Source: Marivirga salinae (GTDB lineage: Bacteria; Bacteroidota; Bacteroidia; Cytophagales; Cyclobacteriaceae). Taken from it: a stretch of DNA of 64,000 nt. The notes under the pieces are model-generated. The model was not told where the DNA came from. It saw only the letters and a list, made by a program, of their open reading frames with translations, and made no database searches. Shown in pieces: positions 1-7,820 of the stretch (the first letter of the stretch is position 1; every line of letters starts with the position of its first letter). Both the position numbers and the translations under genes were made by a program. The stretch spans positions 2,976,001-3,040,000 of the forward strand of contig NZ_CP129971.1 of assembly GCF_030503855.1 (NCBI RefSeq), read 5' to 3'.

Positions 1-878
1 AAATTCCGGAAGGCAAGTATTGTGATACTTTAATCATTAATGGAATTGAATGCGAACCCTATTTAACCACCGATCATCGGGTAATGCTTGAGCAACCCAG
101 TGATATATTCCTAGGAATCAAATACTTAATGAAAGCAACTGGAGCTAAACGTACCATAATTGGTATTGAAGCGAATAAGCAGGATGCGGCCAATTTCTTA
201 AGAAGTCTTCTTCCTAAAAATGAACCAATTTCAATAGAAGTAGTGCCGGTTAAATATCCACAAGGAGCTGAGAAAATGTTAATTACCGCTCTTTTGGACA
301 AAGAAGTGCCTTCAGGCGGCTTGCCTATTGATGTTCATGCAGTGGTAGTAAATGTAGCAACCACTGCGGAGATCGGTCGATTGCTTCCTCATGGTAGAGG
401 TATTCAAGAGCGTGTGATTACCATTACAGGACCTGGTGTTAAGAAGAAGGGTAATTATCTTATTCCAATTGGCACTCCACTTCGATATGTATTAGAGCAG
501 GTAGGAGTAGATGAATCAATTAGTGAAGTATATATGGGAGGCCCAATGATGGGAGTTGCGGTTGCTAATCTGGACATTTCAATTGTAAAGGGCACTTCGG
601 GAATAGTGGTTTTTAATGAAGAACAGCTACATCGTGCTGCCCAGGTTTACCCGTGTATCAAATGTGGTGCTTGTGTAGATGCATGCCCACTTTCATTAAA
701 TCCATCCAAACTGGGTATTCTTGCCAAATTCGAATCTTATGAAAAAATGGCGGATGAATATCATCTAATGGATTGCTTTGAATGTGGTTCTTGCTCCTAT
801 GTGTGTCCATCAAATATTCCCTTAGTACAATATTTCCGACTATCGAAATCTATTATAAGAAAACGAAAAGTAGCCTGA
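1..878 (+). CDS. rnfC: Rnf complex subunit RnfC, 3' part
   Basis: This is the C-terminal part of RnfC, the peripheral subunit that carries FMN/NADH-site and iron-sulfur domains in the ion-pumping ferredoxin:NAD oxidoreductase. The reading frame is open from base 3 with no start in view, and the family motif NGIECEPYLTTDHRVMLE lies upstream of the first internal ATG at base 84, so the gene begins outside the window. Visible hallmarks are GGPMMG and two tandem 4Fe-4S motifs, CIKCGACVDACP and CFECGSCSYVCP, near the C-terminus. The stop overlaps the rnfD start by one base (TGATG), showing translational coupling. The NADH-binding glycine-rich N-terminus cannot be inspected. The family call is secure. 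Confidence 0.95.
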   Translation, partial: IPEGKYCDTLIINGIECEPYLTTDHRVMLEQPSDIFLGIKYLMKATGAKRTIIGIEANKQDAANFLRSLLPKNEPISIEVVPVKYPQGAEKMLITALLDKEVPSGGLPIDVHAVVVNVATTAEIGRLLPHGRGIQERVITITGPGVKKKGNYLIPIGTPLRYVLEQVGVDESISEVYMGGPMMGVAVANLDISIVKGTSGIVVFNEEQLHRAAQVYPCIKCGACVDACPLSLNPSKLGILAKFESYEKMADEYHLMDCFECGSCSYVCPSNIPLVQYFRLSKSIIRKRKVA

Positions 879-1891
879 TGAAAAAGCATACACTCCATAT
901 CAGTACTTCGCCACATCTTAAAAAAGACCTTAGTGTAGAGGTGATTATGCGGAATGTGGTATTAGCATTAATGCCAACCGCTATATTTTCGATTTATGCT
1001 TTTGGATGGAATGCGGCTTTAGTATTGCTAACTGCTGTTGTTTCCTGTGTTTTGACTGAACATGTGTTATGTCGATTGACCAATAAGAGGAGTACTCTTT
1101 CCGATTGGTCTGCTATTATCACAGGATTGCTTTTAGGCTTGACATTACCACCTATTTTCCCACTTTGGATGACCTTTCTGGGAGGCGTGTTTGCCATCGG
1201 AATGGGTAAGTTCCTTTTTGGAGGATTGGGTTATAATGTATTTAACCCGGCATTAGTTGGAAGAGCTGTACTTCAAGCTGCATTTCCTGTAGCTATTACT
1301 ACTTGGTATGCAAGCTTTTCTGTTAACCGTTTTACTGAACTTCATCCAGCTGTCTTAGGTGCTCCTTTTATGAAACCCATAGTAGATGGAACATCAGGCG
1401 CAACTCCTCTTTCAGCCTGGAAATTCGATGGTATAACCACAGATACTGCAGATTTAGCATTAGGGTTGGTGAGCGGATCAGCGGGAGAGACCTCCTCTAT
1501 TTTAATTCTAATTGGAGGTTTGTATTTAGTATTTCGAAATTTCATGAATTGGAGAATTCCTGTTTCTATTCTCACCACGGTTTTCATTTTTAGTGGGATA
1601 CTCTATTGGATAGATCCTGTTGAGTATCCTTCTCCTTTATTTATGCTCTTTTCAGGAGGGCTGATGCTTGGCGCTGTATTTATGGCAACCGACATGGTAG
1701 CCTCACCCATAACCAGTTGGGGCGTGATTCTCTACGGTATTATTATTGGAGCATTAGTGGTGATCATACGGCTTTGGGGCGGCTTACCTGAAGGCGTAAT
1801 GTATGCTATTTTGCTCGCTAATGCGCTTTCTCCACATATAGATAGATTGATTCGATATAGAGTTTACGGAACTTCACTAAAAACTTCATGA
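878..1891 (+). CDS. rnfD: Rnf complex membrane subunit RnfD
   Basis: RnfD is an integral membrane subunit of the Rnf complex that carries a covalently bound FMN and contributes to ion translocation. I start it at the ATG overlapping the rnfC stop, giving 337 residues, close to the usual length. An upstream in-frame extension to 782 would lie inside rnfC and is rejected. It is strongly hydrophobic, with multiple TM segments. It contains GLGYNVFNPALVGRAVL, the SGATPL motif expected for covalent flavinylation on Thr, and ATDMVASPIT, all typical of the RnfD/NqrB family. The end overlaps the start of rnfG by four bases. Confidence 0.95.
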   Translation: MKKHTLHISTSPHLKKDLSVEVIMRNVVLALMPTAIFSIYAFGWNAALVLLTAVVSCVLTEHVLCRLTNKRSTLSDWSAIITGLLLGLTLPPIFPLWMTFLGGVFAIGMGKFLFGGLGYNVFNPALVGRAVLQAAFPVAITTWYASFSVNRFTELHPAVLGAPFMKPIVDGTSGATPLSAWKFDGITTDTADLALGLVSGSAGETSSILILIGGLYLVFRNFMNWRIPVSILTTVFIFSGILYWIDPVEYPSPLFMLFSGGLMLGAVFMATDMVASPITSWGVILYGIIIGALVVIIRLWGGLPEGVMYAILLANALSPHIDRLIRYRVYGTSLKTS

Positions 1892-2562
1892 AAGAGCAAA
1901 ATACCATATCGCCCCCTAACAGTTTTAAAATGGTACGAGCAATGGCTGGTATCGGAATTATATGCGGACTGTTGATTGTACTTACTTATGAAGGCACATT
2001 ACCCAGAATTGAGAGATTAAGAGCAGAGGCTTTACAAGAAGCTATTTTCAAAGTTATTCCGGGTAGCACCCAAATGAAGCCATTTTCTTATCAAGACAAT
2101 ACATTCGCTCCAGCTAAAGAAACTGATGAAAATATCATCTATGCAGGTTATGATGATGTGGGTGAACTGAAGGGAATAGCAATAGTAGCGGCTGGTCAGG
2201 GTTATGCAGATATTATTCGAATTATATATGGATATAGCATTGATAAACAAGGTGTTATAGGATTCTATGTTTTGGAAAGTAAGGAAACACCCGGCCTTGG
2301 AGATAAGATTGAAAAGGAACAGTTTTTTTTGGATAATTTCAATGCCTTGGATGTATCCCTTACCGAAGACAAAAATGCCATTAAGAATAAAGTAACCACT
2401 GTAAAGCAAGGCGGGAAATTGAATGAGTGGGAAATTGACGGAATAACGGGAGCCACTATTTCTTCACGGGCTATAGGAGATATAATCGCAAAGAGTACAG
2501 AGAAATGGGTTCCCATTATTTATAAGAATAGAGAAGTGTTTAAAAGCTTTGAAAATGAGTAA
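1888..2562 (+). CDS. rnfG: Rnf complex FMN-binding subunit RnfG
   Basis: RnfG is a single-TM, mostly periplasmic subunit with covalently bound FMN (FMN_bind domain). The 224-residue product has one N-terminal membrane anchor (about residues 16-34) followed by a soluble domain. The flavinylation motif (S/T)GAT is present as GITGATISSRA near residue 190, and the ESKETPGLGDKIE segment is typical of the family. It overlaps rnfD by four bases, and its end overlaps the rnfE start. Covalent attachment would need an ApbE-type flavin transferase; none is visible in this window. Confidence 0.95.
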   Translation: MKEQNTISPPNSFKMVRAMAGIGIICGLLIVLTYEGTLPRIERLRAEALQEAIFKVIPGSTQMKPFSYQDNTFAPAKETDENIIYAGYDDVGELKGIAIVAAGQGYADIIRIIYGYSIDKQGVIGFYVLESKETPGLGDKIEKEQFFLDNFNALDVSLTEDKNAIKNKVTTVKQGGKLNEWEIDGITGATISSRAIGDIIAKSTEKWVPIIYKNREVFKSFENE

Positions 2563-3196
2563 TCAAGAAATCGATAAAGGAAGTATCAATACCGCTCCAT
2601 CTTCCACTGATGAGTTTATCAAAGGTTTATGGAAGGAGAATCCGGTATTTGTTCAGGTGCTGGGTATGTGTCCTGTCTTGGCCGTTTCCAATACAGCGGT
2701 GAATGCTTTGGCTATGGGCATGGCAACAGCATTCGTCCTGCTGATGTCCAATATTTTGGTGTCATTGCTCAGAAACTTTATTCCCAAGGAAGTCAGGATT
2801 GCTTCTTATATATTGATAATCGCCACATTTGTCACCATCACAGATTATGCTATTCAGGCTATCAGCATTGATTTACACAAAAGTCTTGGAGCATTTATTT
2901 CATTGATTGTGGTAAACTGTCTGATTTTAAGCAGGGCAGAGGCCTTTGCTTCTAAAAATACGGTGGGGAAATCAGTAATGGATGCATTAGGAATGGGTCT
3001 AGGCTTCATCCTTGCACTTTTCAGCTTAGGCGCGGTTCGAGAAATTTTAGGGAATGGTGCTTTTTTCGGAATTGCCCTATTTCCTGATGGATTTCAGGAA
3101 TGGGTAATTATGATCCTTCCAGCCGGAGGTTTTTTTACGCTAGCTGCCTGGTTGCTGTTTTTCAATTTAATTAAACAAAGAAAGGCTTTATCATGA
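2555..3196 (+). CDS. rnfE: Rnf complex membrane subunit RnfE
   Basis: RnfE is a multi-TM subunit homologous to NqrD. The ATG at 2555 (MSNQEIDKG) is chosen over the in-frame TTG at 2549 and gives 213 residues. Two cysteines sit in conserved membrane positions, GMCPVLAVSNTAVNAL and VNCLILSRAEAFA. In the Rnf/Nqr family, the paired RnfA-RnfE (NqrE-NqrD) subunits use such half-membrane cysteines to hold an iron-sulfur centre. It overlaps rnfG upstream and rnfA downstream, so it is part of a compact operon. Confidence 0.95.
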   Translation: MSNQEIDKGSINTAPSSTDEFIKGLWKENPVFVQVLGMCPVLAVSNTAVNALAMGMATAFVLLMSNILVSLLRNFIPKEVRIASYILIIATFVTITDYAIQAISIDLHKSLGAFISLIVVNCLILSRAEAFASKNTVGKSVMDALGMGLGFILALFSLGAVREILGNGAFFGIALFPDGFQEWVIMILPAGGFFTLAAWLLFFNLIKQRKALS

Positions 3197-3777
3197 ATCA
3201 GGAAACCTATAGTCAGATATTTATAAATGCTTGCCTAGTGAATAACTTTGTTTTAGCATATTTCCTTGGTATTTGTCCATTCTTAGGTGTTTCAGGGAAG
3301 ATTGACACTTCAAGCAAAATGGGGGCAGCGGTCACTTTTGTGATGTTAATAAGCTCAATCTGTGCTTATGGCATCCATTCACTATTGATTGCAATCAATG
3401 CGCCTTTTCTTCAGTTGATTAGCTATATCGTGGTGATTGCCTCTACTGTGCAATTAGTTGAAATGTTTGTTAAGAAAATGAGCCCAACTCTTTTCAAGGC
3501 TTTGGGTATTTTTCTGCCTTTAATCACTACCAATTGCGCTATTCTTGGGCTTGCTTTATTCCAAACTAATAAAGGCTATGATTTTTTCCAAAGCATAGTA
3601 TATGCTTTGGGTGCTGGAGCAGGTTTTACCCTTGCACTAATTTTAATCGCAGGTCTTCGAGAACAACTCGAATTTGCAGAAGTACCAAAAGTCATTAAGG
3701 GAACGGTATTGACTTTAATTGTGGCTGGCATATTATCGCTGGCTTTTATGGGGTTTTCAGGTTTAGGTAGTAGTTAA
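3193..3777 (+). CDS. rnfA: Rnf complex membrane subunit RnfA
   Basis: RnfA is the inverted-topology partner of RnfE, homologous to NqrE. The 194-residue length is standard. Conserved motifs GICPFLGVSGKIDTSSKMG and TTNCAILGLALF supply the two cysteines that pair with those of RnfE around the intramembrane iron centre, as known for the family. The start overlaps the rnfE stop by four bases (ATGA). It is followed after eight bases by the small Cys-rich membrane protein described next, which fits a maturation role for this very centre. Confidence 0.96.
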   Translation: MNQETYSQIFINACLVNNFVLAYFLGICPFLGVSGKIDTSSKMGAAVTFVMLISSICAYGIHSLLIAINAPFLQLISYIVVIASTVQLVEMFVKKMSPTLFKALGIFLPLITTNCAILGLALFQTNKGYDFFQSIVYALGAGAGFTLALILIAGLREQLEFAEVPKVIKGTVLTLIVAGILSLAFMGFSGLGSS

Positions 3778-3785
3778 ATAGATGT

Positions 3786-3989
3786 ATGATGATAAAATAT
3801 GCGATAGGAATACTCGGAATTACAGCCTTAATGATTATTTGGGCTTTGGTGCAGTATTTATGGCGCAAAGCCTTTATCGATCAGCAAACGGATGAGGATG
3901 TGCTAGCAGGCAGATCAGCTTGTGGAAGTTGTGGCTGCGGTACCATTTGTAAAAAACAAAAAAGTAGCATTAAAGAAATTAAAAGATAA
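3786..3989 (+). CDS. Small Cys-rich membrane protein, NqrM-like maturation factor
   Basis: This is a 67-residue protein with one N-terminal TM helix (about residues 5-24) and a cysteine-rich cytosolic tail, GRSACGSCGCGTICKK. The layout (TM, short linker, GSCG-type Cys cluster) resembles NqrM, the small factor needed to insert iron between NqrD and NqrE, and also the FeoB-associated Cys-rich family. Its location directly after rnfA, eight bases downstream, favours a role in loading the RnfA/RnfE iron centre. The second ATG at 3789 is an equally good start. The gene is certainly real by context; the NqrM-like function is inference from layout and position. Confidence 0.72.
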   Translation: MMIKYAIGILGITALMIIWALVQYLWRKAFIDQQTDEDVLAGRSACGSCGCGTICKKQKSSIKEIKR

Positions 3990-3993
3990 AGCC

Positions 3994-4851
3994 ATGGCAC
4001 ACTTATCAGAATACGATATCAGAAAGCAATATTTTGCCACCATTAAAAAAACGAGAAGGCTAAGCCCTGAAGATACGGAGGAAGTAAGAGAGTTAGTATT
4101 GGAAGTACAAGATCCGGCCTTTGAATGTGAAATCGACCAAAGTTTTGGTGTTTTAGTTAAAGTAAGTGATGATTTTGGCAATACCTTGCATCATCGCCTC
4201 TACAGTGTTGCGGACATACCCAAAAAGCAGAAAAATAAAACTATCATCACCATGTTGGTGAAGCGCTGCTCTTATGTTGACGCTTTTAGCGGTGAGTTAT
4301 TTCATGGAATTGCATCCCATTATTTATGTGATCGGAAAGTAGGAGATAAAATCACCATAACTGGCCCTTATCCCTTGGCCTTCAAAATACCTGAGGATAG
4401 GAGTTCTAACCTAATTCTAATTGGAATGGGAACAGGAATTGCTCCATTTAGAGCCTTCATTAAGCATATTTATAATGATGTAAAAGACTGGACAGGAAGG
4501 ATTCTACTTTTTTATGGTGCCAAAACTGGTCTGGAGCTTTTGTATCAGAATGAAATAGAAGATGATCTTACCAATTATTATAATGAAGACACTTTCAAAG
4601 CGATTCATGCTTTTAGTCCAAGACCACTTTGGAATGATCCAGTAGTAATTGATCAATCCATAGATGAGCGTTCGGAGGAAATCCTAGACATGCTTTCTTA
4701 CCTGAATACCTACATTTATGTAGCAGGACATGAAAAGGTTAATGAAGGATTAGATAAAGCATTTGCAGACGTTATGGGCAGTAAGAAAAAATGGGAAGCC
4801 AGAAAAGCAGAGCTTATAGCTGGTAAGAAGTGGGTTGAATTAATATATTAA
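3994..4851 (+). CDS. Plant-type ferredoxin-NADP(H) reductase-like flavoprotein in the rnf operon
   Basis: This 285-residue protein is an FAD-dependent reductase of the plant-type FNR superfamily. Motifs in order are RLYS (residues 68-71, FAD isoalloxazine/phosphate contact), GIASHYLCD (105-113, matching the FNR GVCSNFLCD region), GMGTGIAPFRAF (144-155, NAD(P) pyrophosphate loop), YVAGHEKV, and a C-terminal aromatic end ELIY that would stack on the flavin. No transit peptide or phycobilisome domain is present. The start is the ATG at 3994, five bases after the upstream gene; a longer in-frame start at 3922 would lie within that gene. It sits between rnfA and rnfB, which is not standard for Rnf operons and suggests NADP(H)/ferredoxin exchange with the complex. 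Cofactor preference cannot be fixed by eye. Confidence 0.85.
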   Translation: MAHLSEYDIRKQYFATIKKTRRLSPEDTEEVRELVLEVQDPAFECEIDQSFGVLVKVSDDFGNTLHHRLYSVADIPKKQKNKTIITMLVKRCSYVDAFSGELFHGIASHYLCDRKVGDKITITGPYPLAFKIPEDRSSNLILIGMGTGIAPFRAFIKHIYNDVKDWTGRILLFYGAKTGLELLYQNEIEDDLTNYYNEDTFKAIHAFSPRPLWNDPVVIDQSIDERSEEILDMLSYLNTYIYVAGHEKVNEGLDKAFADVMGSKKKWEARKAELIAGKKWVELIY

Positions 4852-4861
4852 AAAATACAAT

Positions 4862-5728
4862 ATGGCTGTCGTTATTGCTGTACTCGCACTTGGAGGATTG
4901 ACTCTTGCTTTGGCAATTATGCTGGTAATTGCCAATAGGAAGCTCTATGTCTATGAAGATCCACGGATAGATGTGGTAGAAAATATGCTTCCTCGTGCCA
5001 ATTGCGGGGCTTGTGGCTTTCCAGGTTGTCGACCATTTGCAGAAGCGCTGGTATCAGGCGAAGTATTACCAGGAAAATGTACTGTCAGTTCAGAAGAAGG
5101 TAGAGAAGCTATTGGTAATTATTTAGGGGTATCAATTGGAGGCGAAGAAAAGCAGGTAGCTCGGCTGGCTTGCGCTGGCGGTACAAACGTAGCTCGGAAC
5201 AAAGCGCAGTATGAAGGAATTAATAGTTGCCAAGCCGCAGCTCTGGTTTCCGGTGGTGGTAAAGGATGTTTTTGGGGATGCTTAGGTGCTGGAGATTGTA
5301 TGCGGGTATGTGATTTTGATGCCATTCATATGAATGAACATTCACTACCTGTGGTGGATATCGATAAATGCACAGCTTGCGGAGATTGTGTAGAAGTCTG
5401 TCCTAAAGATCTATTTTCTATTCAGCCAATTAGCCACCAGCTTTGGGTAGCTTGTAAAAACCTTGAAAAAGGGGATGAGGTATTGGAAGAGTGTCAGGTG
5501 GCGTGTACAGCATGCGGGCGATGTGCAATGGATGCACCCGGAGATTTGATTACCATGGAAAATAACTTACCAGTTGTGAACTATTCACTTGAACATCAAA
5601 ACAAGATTCCAATACAAAGATGTCCTACTGGTGCAATTGTTTGGTTAGATCAAAAATTAGGGGCAATCAAAGGTGAGAAAAGCATAAAAATTGTCAGGAA
5701 AGGAAAGCGAAATATGGGTTATTCTTGA
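4862..5728 (+). CDS. rnfB: Rnf complex iron-sulfur subunit RnfB, long form
   Basis: RnfB is the ferredoxin-accepting iron-sulfur subunit of the complex. The N-terminal TM helix (about 4-24) is followed by the four-Cys domain (C48, C51, C56, C73; NCGACGFPGC). Next come a second Cys-rich segment (GCFWGCLGAGDCMRVCDFDA) and a ferredoxin-type motif CTACGDCVEVCP, and then a further motif CTACGRCAMDAP in which the fourth Cys of a usual CxxCxxCxxxCP is Ala. The 288-residue length matches the multi-cluster form found in Clostridia and Bacteroidota rather than the short proteobacterial form. It comes last in the operon, ten bases after the FNR-like gene, whereas rnfB commonly leads the operon. Confidence 0.94.
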   Translation: MAVVIAVLALGGLTLALAIMLVIANRKLYVYEDPRIDVVENMLPRANCGACGFPGCRPFAEALVSGEVLPGKCTVSSEEGREAIGNYLGVSIGGEEKQVARLACAGGTNVARNKAQYEGINSCQAAALVSGGGKGCFWGCLGAGDCMRVCDFDAIHMNEHSLPVVDIDKCTACGDCVEVCPKDLFSIQPISHQLWVACKNLEKGDEVLEECQVACTACGRCAMDAPGDLITMENNLPVVNYSLEHQNKIPIQRCPTGAIVWLDQKLGAIKGEKSIKIVRKGKRNMGYS

Positions 5729-5867
5729 TACTGTAATTACTAATGGAATTAGGAAATTATATCAAAGATGCATTAAATATAGGGCTAACAACAGTTTTTA
5801 AACTCTTAGTATTAACGCTCTAACTATCAAATCATTATCTGATATAAATCTATAATTCATATGATCT

Positions 5868-5898
5868 AAGTCACCCTTTATTAATAAAAAAGTGACTT
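5868..5898. promoter_or_regulatory. Inverted repeat upstream of korA
   Basis: AAGTCAC and GTGACTT form a 7-bp inverted repeat spaced by 17 bases. Within the spacer lies the palindrome TTTATTAATAAA. The dyad is 26 bases upstream of the korA ATG at 5925 and about 140 bases after rnfB. It could be an operator or an RNA hairpin. Only the sequence symmetry supports it. Confidence 0.3.
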
Positions 5899-5924
5899 TC
5901 TTAGTTAAAATAAAAAGCACGATT

Positions 5925-7817
5925 ATGAGTACTAGCTCTGAAACTATTAATTCTGCAACATCCACAATTAAAAGGGATAAAATTAAAGAAGCTGTCATTG
6001 AAATTGTTAGTGATTCAGGTGAGGGCGCTCAAAAATGTGGGCAGAGTCTAGGCACTATCTCCGCAAAAATGGGGAATGGTGTATGGACGGTAGAAATTAT
6101 ACCCGCAGAAATTAGACCTCCAGCCAGATCAAAAGCTGGTGCCTCAGGAATTAGGGTAAGAATGGGAAGTAACAAAATCACCAATATGGGAGACCATGCA
6201 GATATGGTGGTAGCGCTCAATGAACAGGTACTCTACGGAAGAATTGACCAAAACGCTTATAAACCTGGAACCTATTTACTGATTGAGAATAAATGGGCCA
6301 CTCATACCGAAGAAACTAAAGTTGCTTATGAACAGTCACTTTTAAAATTCAAAGAACTTGGTTATATCATCCATGAAATCCCCATGGAAAAGGAATGCTT
6401 AAAGTATGTGAGTGATGCGCGTAAAGGAAAAAACATGTGGGTACTTGGCTTACTCTGCAATGTTTATGACCGTGACTTGACAATTGCAGCGGAACAAGTA
6501 AAATCAATTTTCAGCAAGAAAAGTGATGAAGTTATTCAAAGTAATTTAGATCTTTTACATGCCGGTTATAAATGGGCAAACGAGAATTTATCCATGCATT
6601 TCACCATTCCTAGCAAGCCAAGTGAAGGTGAATATGTGGTAATGAATGGCAATGAGGCCGTTAGTTTGGGTGTGATGGCAGCAGGAATTGAATTATGCTC
6701 CATGTATCCCATTACACCTGCAACTTCAGCGTCTCATGCCTTGGCTGAAACGATAGAATCTGCAGGAGGTATCATTCATCAAGCTGAAGACGAAATAGCG
6801 GCTATAGGTTTTGCAATTGGCGCTTCTTATGCAGGCAAAACAGCAGTCACCATCACATCAGGCCCTGGAATTGCTTTAAAAACAGAATTTATTGGCTTGG
6901 CCGTGATGGCAGAAATCCCGCTTGTCATCATAGATGTACAGCGCGGAGGACCTTCCACCGGCTTACCAACCAAAGTAGAACAAGGTGATCTGCTTTCGGT
7001 ATTATATGGGGCCGCTGGAGATGCCCCTAAGATTATACTGGCTCCAGCAACTATAGAAGAATGCTTCCATTATGTCATACTTGCACGAAAATTAGCAGAA
7101 TCTTTCAGATCACCTGTTTTTGTGCTGACCAATGCCAATCTGGCTACAGGAGTTCAGCCTTTTCCAAGACCCAATATAAAATCAGCTTGGTTTTCTGACC
7201 CCATTGATCAAAGTAAATGGAAAGAAGGTGTAAAAGCTTATGATTGGGATCCTCAAACGGGTTTGAGCAAGCGTCCGATTCCAGGCCAAAAAGGAGGGAT
7301 GTATACTTTGACAGGATTGGCCCATGATGAAGAAAGCCATGTAGCCTATGATCCTGCTATTAATCAGCGTGCTGCTGAAAGCAGAAGTCGAAAATTGGCT
7401 GCCTTAAAGCAAACGCTTAAGGAACCCATTATAAATGGAGATCAATCAGGTGATCTATTGCTTGTAGGCTGGGGTTCAACTAAAGGGGCCATAGAGGAAG
7501 CCGTAGAACGTGCAAGGGAAAAAGGAGCTAAAGTCAGCTCTCTTCATATCCATTTTATGAGTCCTATGGAACCGGGCCTCAAGCCAATATTTGATAAGTT
7601 TAAAAAGGTAATGACTGTGGAAATAAACTACAGCGATACCATAGGAAATCCTTTAATCACTAAAGAAAATAGGCGATATGCACAATTAGCGTGGTACTTA
7701 AGAGCTGAAACGCTCACAGATATAGACTGTTTTAGCAATGTATATGGTCAGCCATTGAGTCCCATCAAAATATTGCAGATGCTTGAGAAAACACTTGATT
7801 TAAACCTAATTGAATAG
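5925..7817 (+). CDS. korA: 2-oxoacid:ferredoxin oxidoreductase, fused gamma-alpha subunit
   Basis: This is the large subunit of a 2-oxoacid:acceptor oxidoreductase, which oxidatively decarboxylates a 2-oxoacid (2-oxoglutarate, pyruvate or a branched-chain oxoacid) to the acyl-CoA while reducing ferredoxin. The N-terminal roughly 190 residues form the gamma domain (SDSGEGAQKCGQSLGTISAK, ARSKAGASGIRVR), and the rest is the alpha pyrimidine-binding domain with the signature YPITPATSASHALAE and GPGIALKTEFIGLAVMAEIP. The ATG at 5925 gives 630 residues; a GTG at 5892 lies inside an upstream dyad and is rejected. The beta subunit follows after three bases. Substrate cannot be read from the sequence; the gene symbol reflects the usual annotation of the gamma-alpha/beta two-subunit form. 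Confidence 0.92.
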   Translation: MSTSSETINSATSTIKRDKIKEAVIEIVSDSGEGAQKCGQSLGTISAKMGNGVWTVEIIPAEIRPPARSKAGASGIRVRMGSNKITNMGDHADMVVALNEQVLYGRIDQNAYKPGTYLLIENKWATHTEETKVAYEQSLLKFKELGYIIHEIPMEKECLKYVSDARKGKNMWVLGLLCNVYDRDLTIAAEQVKSIFSKKSDEVIQSNLDLLHAGYKWANENLSMHFTIPSKPSEGEYVVMNGNEAVSLGVMAAGIELCSMYPITPATSASHALAETIESAGGIIHQAEDEIAAIGFAIGASYAGKTAVTITSGPGIALKTEFIGLAVMAEIPLVIIDVQRGGPSTGLPTKVEQGDLLSVLYGAAGDAPKIILAPATIEECFHYVILARKLAESFRSPVFVLTNANLATGVQPFPRPNIKSAWFSDPIDQSKWKEGVKAYDWDPQTGLSKRPIPGQKGGMYTLTGLAHDEESHVAYDPAINQRAAESRSRKLAALKQTLKEPIINGDQSGDLLLVGWGSTKGAIEEAVERAREKGAKVSSLHIHFMSPMEPGLKPIFDKFKKVMTVEINYSDTIGNPLITKENRRYAQLAWYLRAETLTDIDCFSNVYGQPLSPIKILQMLEKTLDLNLIE

Positions 7818-7820
7818 AAG

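Noticed and set aside
2032..2409. A 125-codon minus-strand frame opposite rnfG
   Set aside because: It is a shadow of rnfG with no signal or motif.
5892..5924. GTG start extending korA upstream
   Set aside because: The GTG lies inside a dyad and adds residues not expected in the gamma domain; the ATG at 5925 is better.
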